A stretch of 18,103 nt of DNA from assembly GCA_041589295.1 (NCBI GenBank), contig JBFHVZ010000058.1, forward strand, positions 1-18,103, read 5' to 3'. Position 1 is the stretch's first letter. The number at the start of each line of letters is the position of its first letter. The notes below the pieces were generated by a model. The model did not search any database. It was not told the origin of the DNA and worked only from the letters and a program-made list of their open reading frames with translations. The position numbers and the translations under genes are program-made. Shown here in pieces: positions 13,867 through 18,103 of the stretch. This DNA is from Bermanella sp041589295 (GTDB taxonomy: Bacteria; Pseudomonadota; Gammaproteobacteria; Pseudomonadales; Oceanobacteraceae).

Positions 13867-13872
13867 TATAAT
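13867..13872 (+). promoter_or_regulatory. Perfect -10 hexamer of the lipoprotein promoter
   Basis: TATAAT lies about 60 bases before the GTG start of the lipoprotein gene, followed by the GC-rich GCCGCCGCC common just after -10 boxes. No good -35 is visible at 16-18 bases upstream, so strength or an activator requirement is open. The start point would be near 13880. Confidence 0.5.
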
Positions 13873-13929
13873 GCCGCCGCCTTGGCTTTTCTGGTCAAGG
13901 TGATACTGAACTTATTCAAGGAGAGAAGT

Positions 13930-16158
13930 GTGAAGGTAATTAAGAAGCTCGGTGCTGGGCTTGTTTTTCTATCCACGTTGATTCTATCAGGCTGCTTTAG
14001 TGTAGAAATTAATGCGCCTGCGCAAGTGAATCAAAACACCGTTTTCACGGTTGAAGCTGTGCCCAAAGACAATGATGGCGAAGTGAGCTATCAGTGGACC
14101 ATTGATGGCGCTGTGGTTTCCGATGCAGCGATTTACCATACATTGATGACTAAGTTGGGTGATGTAAATGTATCGTTGACGGCAGTTGATGCTGCAGGCA
14201 ACGAAGATGCTCAGTCCACAGTCATTAAGGTGGTGCCGCAAACAAGTTTGAACGATAACTTCACCTTTGAAGTGACAGTGGCTGACAAAGTGGGTTATGC
14301 ACTAGAAAACGTCAGTGTGAGCGTCAATGGCATTCAAGCTGCGACCGACGCAAGTGGGGTCGTACGTTTTGAAGGAATCTCACAAACTGAATTGATGATT
14401 GTTTCTGCGCAAGCAGAGGGTTATCTAACGCAAACCTACCAATACGCGTTTGATGCGGCACAAGAATTTGCGGCGGCAACTTTGGTGTTGCAAGCGGTAA
14501 ACCCTGCTCGTCACGTTGTTGATGCAACCCAAGCCATCTCGGTTGAAGAAACTGAATTGCATACTCGCTTAGAATTGCCTGCAAACAGTTTTGTTACCGC
14601 TAGCGGAACGCCTGTCACAGGCGATGTCAGCATTGCCATTACACCGATTGATACTCGTACCGTCGGTACAGCGTTTCTGGGTGGTGCTCAGGCGCTAACC
14701 GATCAGGGCGAAACTGTGGTGTTGATTTCTGCCGGTATGGCGGACTACCAGTTTTCTGCCAATGGTGAGCCAGTTTACTTAGCAGAAGGTGTAGAAGCAG
14801 TTATTGAGATGGACTTAGCGACAAACCTAGGTGATGACGGACGCGTGTATGCCGCTGGTGACACCATTGAAATGTGGTGGTTTGATACCGAAAAAGGTTT
14901 ATGGATCGAGGATGGCGTGGGTGTCATCGAGACGGCTGCTAATTCACCGTCAGGACTTAAATTGGTTGCCACTGTAAATCACTTTACTACTTGGAACTGG
15001 GATTACTACAAAGCTGACGACCGCTCTTCGCTCGTGATTAATTGTACTAAAGCGGGTGCAGCCATGGATGCTGGAGAAAGCTGTCGCGTTGTTGCTCGTT
15101 CGGCAAGTATTACTCGTGAAATGGCTGTTGGTCCAGACGGTGTGACCGCGATTAACGTACCGCCTTCGGTTGAATTTAAGTATCAAGCTACTTTGAGTGC
15201 AACAGACTCTGTTTGGGTTGGCTCTTTAGTGCAAACCACTCAAAGCGGAACCAACACGGTTACTATTGACCTGCAACCCACCACGTCAGAGCAAGCATCT
15301 GTACTGTGCAAGGTGATTAATACGACCTCCACCGATCTTATTGGCTGTGATGTGATCATTGACGGAGCAAGTATGCGTCAATTAAGCACAGACGACTTTG
15401 CTGATAAAACAGGCACTTTTGAATACATTAGCGGCGAGCAGTTGACCATCACTGCGTACGCTGATGGTGGTGCAGTTAAAACAGTTTATGTTGATACCTC
15501 TGCTGTTGCTGGTGACTTGGCCATTGAGGTGTTGTTCGAGCTAGAAACGGGCACCATTGCCTGTACTGCTACCCTAGATGGCGCAAATCAAGAAAGCATT
15601 CCTTGTCCTGCTGTGATTGAAACAGAAGGTGAGGGACAAATGTTTGTTGACGCGGAAGCATTTACCGGTTCGCCATTGCGCGCTACTTTTTCCTATGACT
15701 CCTCTATAACCTTTATGCAAATTGGTTTGGTTTCCGAAGTGGCGGGTGGCACCATTCGCTCAGACGGTCCGTTCTACTACTTCACAGGCGACCCTGTGTG
15801 GTATGAGGTTGACCTGACGCAAGGGGCGCCAGCCATTGAACATAATTTCAATGCTAATGAAGAAGACCTATATCTATTGCGTTGTGTTGATGAAACTCAA
15901 CAAAGTATTGAGTGTATGGTGACTTGGTTCAGCCCAATGGAAAACATTCAATATGAAGGTCGTATCAGTGAGTTGAGTGATCCTGATCGTAAGCCATCTT
16001 GGTTGGATGGACGTGTGTATTTGCAAGAAGCCGAACAAGGCTTTGGTTATGCGGATGTGCCAGGATCTTGGGGCTACTCGTCTTCATACAGCTTTGGTGT
16101 AGATGATGCCACGGGTTACAAAACCATTGTCTTTACGCTAGAAGAAATGCCGCACTAA
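13930..16158 (+). CDS. Large multidomain surface lipoprotein
   Basis: 742 residues from a GTG at 13930. AAGGAG six bases before it, a promoter -10 at 13867 and a complete lipoprotein signal directly after it rule out the open extension to 13828. The signal peptide ends in the lipobox LSGC (C22); the next residue is F, not D, so it should be sorted to the outer membrane. Domains by eye: an Ig/PKD-like domain (24-104, with YQWTIDG and LTAVDAAGN), a carboxypeptidase-regulatory-like sandwich (109-188, TDASGVVRFEGI), a ZU5-like region (about 194-360, LELPANSFV, ITPIDTRTVG), then four diverged modules that each open with a cysteine pair: C372/C385, C460/C473, C545/C559, C652/C662. No catalytic motif is visible. 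A structural, adhesive or carbohydrate-facing role is a guess. It stands alone between two terminators. Confidence 0.88.
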   Translation: MKVIKKLGAGLVFLSTLILSGCFSVEINAPAQVNQNTVFTVEAVPKDNDGEVSYQWTIDGAVVSDAAIYHTLMTKLGDVNVSLTAVDAAGNEDAQSTVIKVVPQTSLNDNFTFEVTVADKVGYALENVSVSVNGIQAATDASGVVRFEGISQTELMIVSAQAEGYLTQTYQYAFDAAQEFAAATLVLQAVNPARHVVDATQAISVEETELHTRLELPANSFVTASGTPVTGDVSIAITPIDTRTVGTAFLGGAQALTDQGETVVLISAGMADYQFSANGEPVYLAEGVEAVIEMDLATNLGDDGRVYAAGDTIEMWWFDTEKGLWIEDGVGVIETAANSPSGLKLVATVNHFTTWNWDYYKADDRSSLVINCTKAGAAMDAGESCRVVARSASITREMAVGPDGVTAINVPPSVEFKYQATLSATDSVWVGSLVQTTQSGTNTVTIDLQPTTSEQASVLCKVINTTSTDLIGCDVIIDGASMRQLSTDDFADKTGTFEYISGEQLTITAYADGGAVKTVYVDTSAVAGDLAIEVLFELETGTIACTATLDGANQESIPCPAVIETEGEGQMFVDAEAFTGSPLRATFSYDSSITFMQIGLVSEVAGGTIRSDGPFYYFTGDPVWYEVDLTQGAPAIEHNFNANEEDLYLLRCVDETQQSIECMVTWFSPMENIQYEGRISELSDPDRKPSWLDGRVYLQEAEQGFGYADVPGSWGYSSSYSFGVDDATGYKTIVFTLEEMPH

Positions 16159-16187
16159 CGTTTGCACGTATTTCTGCTGTAACTAAT

Positions 16188-16222
16188 AAAAAAGGCGGAA
16201 GCAAATGCTTCCGCCTTTTTTT
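16188..16222. terminator. Bidirectional terminator between the lipoprotein and SurE-like genes
   Basis: GGCGGAAGC and GCTTCCGCC (16194-16202 and 16207-16215) form a 9-bp stem with a 4-base loop. AAAAAA precedes it and TTTTTTT follows, so each strand has a stem plus T-run. It serves both convergent genes. Confidence 0.95.
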
Positions 16223-16249
16223 GTCGTTAACAATTTTGAAAATTAAGCG

Positions 16250-17308
16250 TTAGTTTAGCTCGCGTACTAATTTCAAAAATTTCAGTTGCTGAAAATGGCT
16301 CGCCGTTAGATTGGTGTCGATAGGAACAATTACCACTTTGCCTTCGGCAAACGCAGTTGTGTCTGCGCGATAACGTTCTGTCACGTTTTCTATAATCGGT
16401 GTATCGGTGACACCACCGTATAGGCGTTCACCTACTTCGGCCTCTGCGCAATCGCCGTAACAGCCAACAGGTAGGGCAATGGGTAAATTGCCGATAGATG
16501 GCAGTTTGCCTTGTACGGCTAATTCAACGCCATTAATTTCATCTAGATAGCCATAGTCTGGCTTGCCTTCGTCATCGTAGCCTTCGATGACATGTGTTGG
16601 GTAGTTAATATTCAGTGCAATACCTTCGGGCAGTAATTTATCTTCATGTTTTAGCCAGCCGGGTTTGCTTTCCAATTGGTTGATAAAGTTTACGGTCCAT
16701 TGTGCAACTTTTTGGAAGTGACGATAGTTTACGTAGTCACAGTAATCCTCGCGGCCATCTGGGCAGACTCGTTCAGGTAATACTTCGTCTGTGCTGATGG
16801 CGATGGCAGGTGTGCTGACGCCGTCGGCATAAGACAGAGCATGAATGACGGCTCCCACGGTACCTGAAAGATTTGTCATGCTACCAACGTTGTTGCCAGC
16901 GTTGGTTCCTGAAATCAATAGATCTACAGGTTGGCCAGTTTGCTGCGCAATATTTATGGCTACCAAGCCGGCAGTGGCAGGCTCAGCACCGGTTCCATCG
17001 GCTAGTGCGACGGAATATTCATTTGCACCGGTTTCGCCTAATGCATCTGCTTGTTTGGTGATTCTTAAATTAAATGAACCTAAATTGATGGCGGCACTAG
17101 AGCCGCTTTGGTTTTCTGATGAGCCTGCTAGAGTGACTGTGTGACCGGCTGCCACTAATGCAGCTTTGAGTGTTTGTATGCCTGGAGCATCCCAGCCGTC
17201 ATCGTTTGTTAGCGCAATGTTAAGCGCCGAAGCATGTTGTGTGGCCAGTAATAGAGCGGTGGAGGCAGATGTGCCGATGAGTGTTTTAACGAACGACTTT
17301 TTGTTCAT
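16250..17308 (-). CDS. Exported SurE-family phosphatase (5'/3'-nucleotidase-like)
   Basis: 352 residues from the ATG at 17306-17308, which has AAGGGA at a six-base spacing; the in-frame ATG at 17314 touches that same site and is less likely. SurE enzymes are metal-dependent phosphatases acting on nucleoside monophosphates. Conserved sites are LTNDDGWDAPGI (33-44; metal ligands D36 and D37), NQSGSSAA (67-74; the serine ligand) and ISGTNAGNNVG (132-142; the asparagine ligand N136), followed by SGTVGAVIHAL. Unlike the cytoplasmic SurE of about 250 residues, this one has a clear signal peptide with a cut after ASA (28), and four cysteines in two close pairs (C182/C190, C283/C287) that suit an oxidising periplasm. 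So it is probably a periplasmic or secreted nucleotidase for scavenging phosphate or nucleosides. None of the genes usually seen next to surE (pcm, truD, nlpD) is adjacent. Confidence 0.92.
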   Translation of the reverse strand: MNKKSFVKTLIGTSASTALLLATQHASALNIALTNDDGWDAPGIQTLKAALVAAGHTVTLAGSSENQSGSSAAINLGSFNLRITKQADALGETGANEYSVALADGTGAEPATAGLVAINIAQQTGQPVDLLISGTNAGNNVGSMTNLSGTVGAVIHALSYADGVSTPAIAISTDEVLPERVCPDGREDYCDYVNYRHFQKVAQWTVNFINQLESKPGWLKHEDKLLPEGIALNINYPTHVIEGYDDEGKPDYGYLDEINGVELAVQGKLPSIGNLPIALPVGCYGDCAEAEVGERLYGGVTDTPIIENVTERYRADTTAFAEGKVVIVPIDTNLTASHFQQLKFLKLVRELN

Positions 17309-17325
17309 GATCATTCCCTTTGCAT

Positions 17326-17339
17326 GGGCTGGATAGCCC
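17326..17339 (-). repeat. Small hairpin in the leader of the SurE-like gene
   Basis: GGGCT and AGCCC pair around GGAT, six bases upstream of the AAGGGA ribosome-binding site on the minus strand. A TATACGTATA palindrome lies further upstream at 17356-17365, near a possible TATAAA -10; no good -35 is seen. Any role in control is unproven. Confidence 0.35.
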
Positions 17340-17478
17340 TATCAAAATTTATTTTTATACGTATAGCCCGCCAATAGAACGGCAAGCTAGGAATGAGATT
17401 AACAGGGAAGAAAAGGATTGAATGTCAGAAATGAGAGACTATGTATTGTCGACTTTGTCTACGAAGTGTCCTAATTGA

Positions 17479-17507
17479 ACATGAACCCGCAGGTTGCGGG
17501 TTCATGT
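17479..17507 (-). terminator. Strong hairpin after the DUF885 gene (terminator-like)
   Basis: ACATGAACCCGCA (17479-17491) and TGCGGGTTCATGT (17495-17507) are exact inverted copies, a 13-bp stem with a GGT loop. It starts 25 bases downstream of the stop codon of the gene to its right. On the minus strand it is followed by TCAATTAGG, a poor T-run, so it may end transcripts inefficiently or protect the 3' end. The remaining gap 17309-17478 holds no gene. Confidence 0.55.
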
Positions 17508-17532
17508 GTGGATTGCGGGGCTTAACGCTCGA

Positions 17533-18103
17533 CTACTGATGTTCGCGAATGTAACGATTTACCTCTTGCTCTAGCAAGGTCAGCGGCAACGGGCCAAGTC
17601 GCAAAACAAACTTGTGATATTCGCCGAGGTTAAATCGTTTACCCAATGTTTTCTCGGCCTTTTGACGTAGTTCGATAAACTTCATTTGCCCCATCATGTA
17701 GGCCGTGGCTTGGCCCGGCATTACAAGGTAGCGTTGGATGGCATCAATTGAGTCTTCTTCGCTAAATGGGGTGTTGTCTAATCGGAACGATAAGGCGTCT
17801 TCTAACGACCAGCCAAAATGATGTAGGCCTGTGTCCAGTACCAAGCGGCTCGTGCGCCACAACTCCATTAACAAGCGTCCGTATTCATTCCACGGGTCTT
17901 GATACCCTTTTAACTCCTTAGCTAAACCCTCTGCATAGAGTGCCCAGCCTTCGCTGTAGGCTGTGAAATGCGCATGGCGACGGAATTCTGGAAGTTCGTT
18001 CGCGGTTAGTGCGTAGATGGTTTGTAAGTGGTGGCCTGGAATTGTTTCGTGGTAAGCCAATGCTTCAAATTGAAATTTGGGCATTTCACTTAGTTTTTCA
18101 AAA
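17533..18103 (-). CDS. DUF885-family metallopeptidase-like protein, C-terminal part (5' end outside window)
   Basis: 190 residues are visible; the frame stays open to the right edge, so the ATG at 18082-18084 is an internal methionine and not the start. The motif YHETIPGHHLQ (H-E-T-I-P-G-H-H at 18028-18051) is the DUF885 signature, resembling the HExxH zinc site of M3/M32-type peptidases, and AYSEGWALYAEGL downstream carries the glutamate expected as the third ligand. Further family marks are GRLLMELWRTSRLVLDTGLHHFGW and a MPGQATAYMMGQ segment. Members are usually about 600 residues and often exported lipoproteins, but the N-terminus is not in the window. Peptidase activity is inferred from the motif only. 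The stop is followed by a strong hairpin. Confidence 0.92.
   Translation of the reverse strand, partial: FEKLSEMPKFQFEALAYHETIPGHHLQTIYALTANELPEFRRHAHFTAYSEGWALYAEGLAKELKGYQDPWNEYGRLLMELWRTSRLVLDTGLHHFGWSLEDALSFRLDNTPFSEEDSIDAIQRYLVMPGQATAYMMGQMKFIELRQKAEKTLGKRFNLGEYHKFVLRLGPLPLTLLEQEVNRYIREHQ

Noticed and set aside
13828..13929. A 34-residue N-terminal extension of the lipoprotein from a GTG
   Set aside because: It contains the TATAAT promoter element and would put the lipoprotein signal inside the protein; the GTG at 13930 has a strong ribosome-binding site.

Overview
This window looks like ordinary chromosomal DNA of a gammaproteobacterium, probably a marine, Oceanospirillales-like one. 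The evidence is a thiC gene behind a TPP riboswitch, a FadL-type outer-membrane channel, a YbfE-type ribbon-helix-helix protein (a gammaproteobacterial family), a Lon-like AAA protease, a DUF3422 membrane protein and several Gram-negative envelope proteins. The genus is inferred and not certain. I found no tRNA, rRNA, CRISPR array, transposase, integrase, phage gene or toxin-antitoxin pair.

Layout, left to right. (1) 1-970: the 5' part of thiC on the minus strand. Upstream of it are a complete TPP riboswitch aptamer and a sigma70-like promoter, so the transcript starts almost exactly where the aptamer starts. (2) 1183-2313 (+): an exported protein with a MalM-like N-terminal part and a predicted outer-membrane beta-barrel C-terminal part. 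It converges on a FadL/OmpP1 channel (2425-3789, -) that has its own terminator. (3) 4064-5446 (+): a PAS-PAS-GGDEF diguanylate cyclase with intact active and inhibitory sites. (4) 5576-8059 (-): a Lon-like protease, divergent from a YbfE-like DNA-binding protein (8264-8566, +). Their two predicted promoters face each other and share a 28-bp near-palindrome, which is the most interesting regulatory structure here. (5) 8764-10098 (+) DUF3422 membrane protein, 10270-10920 (+) unrecognised soluble protein, 11195-13675 (+) 12-TM RND/MMPL-type exporter ending in a strong terminator. (6) 13930-16158 (+): a large multidomain surface lipoprotein, convergent through a bidirectional terminator with an exported SurE-like phosphatase (16250-17308, -). 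(7) 17533 to the right edge (-): the C-terminal part of a DUF885 metallopeptidase-like protein.

The genes do not form one pathway. Most appear to be single-gene transcription units with their own promoter or terminator. The shared theme is the cell envelope: seven of the eleven genes encode proteins predicted to be exported or membrane-bound (MalM-like barrel protein, FadL, DUF3422, RND exporter, lipoprotein, SurE-like enzyme, and probably the DUF885 protein). I see no clearly new multi-gene system. The best leads are the shared operator between the protease and the RHH regulator, the MalM/barrel fusion, the lipoprotein with four cysteine-pair modules, the exported SurE, and the unrecognised 216-residue protein. 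Several starts were moved downstream of the longest reading frame because of ribosome-binding sites, TTG/GTG codons or promoter positions; each entry explains this.
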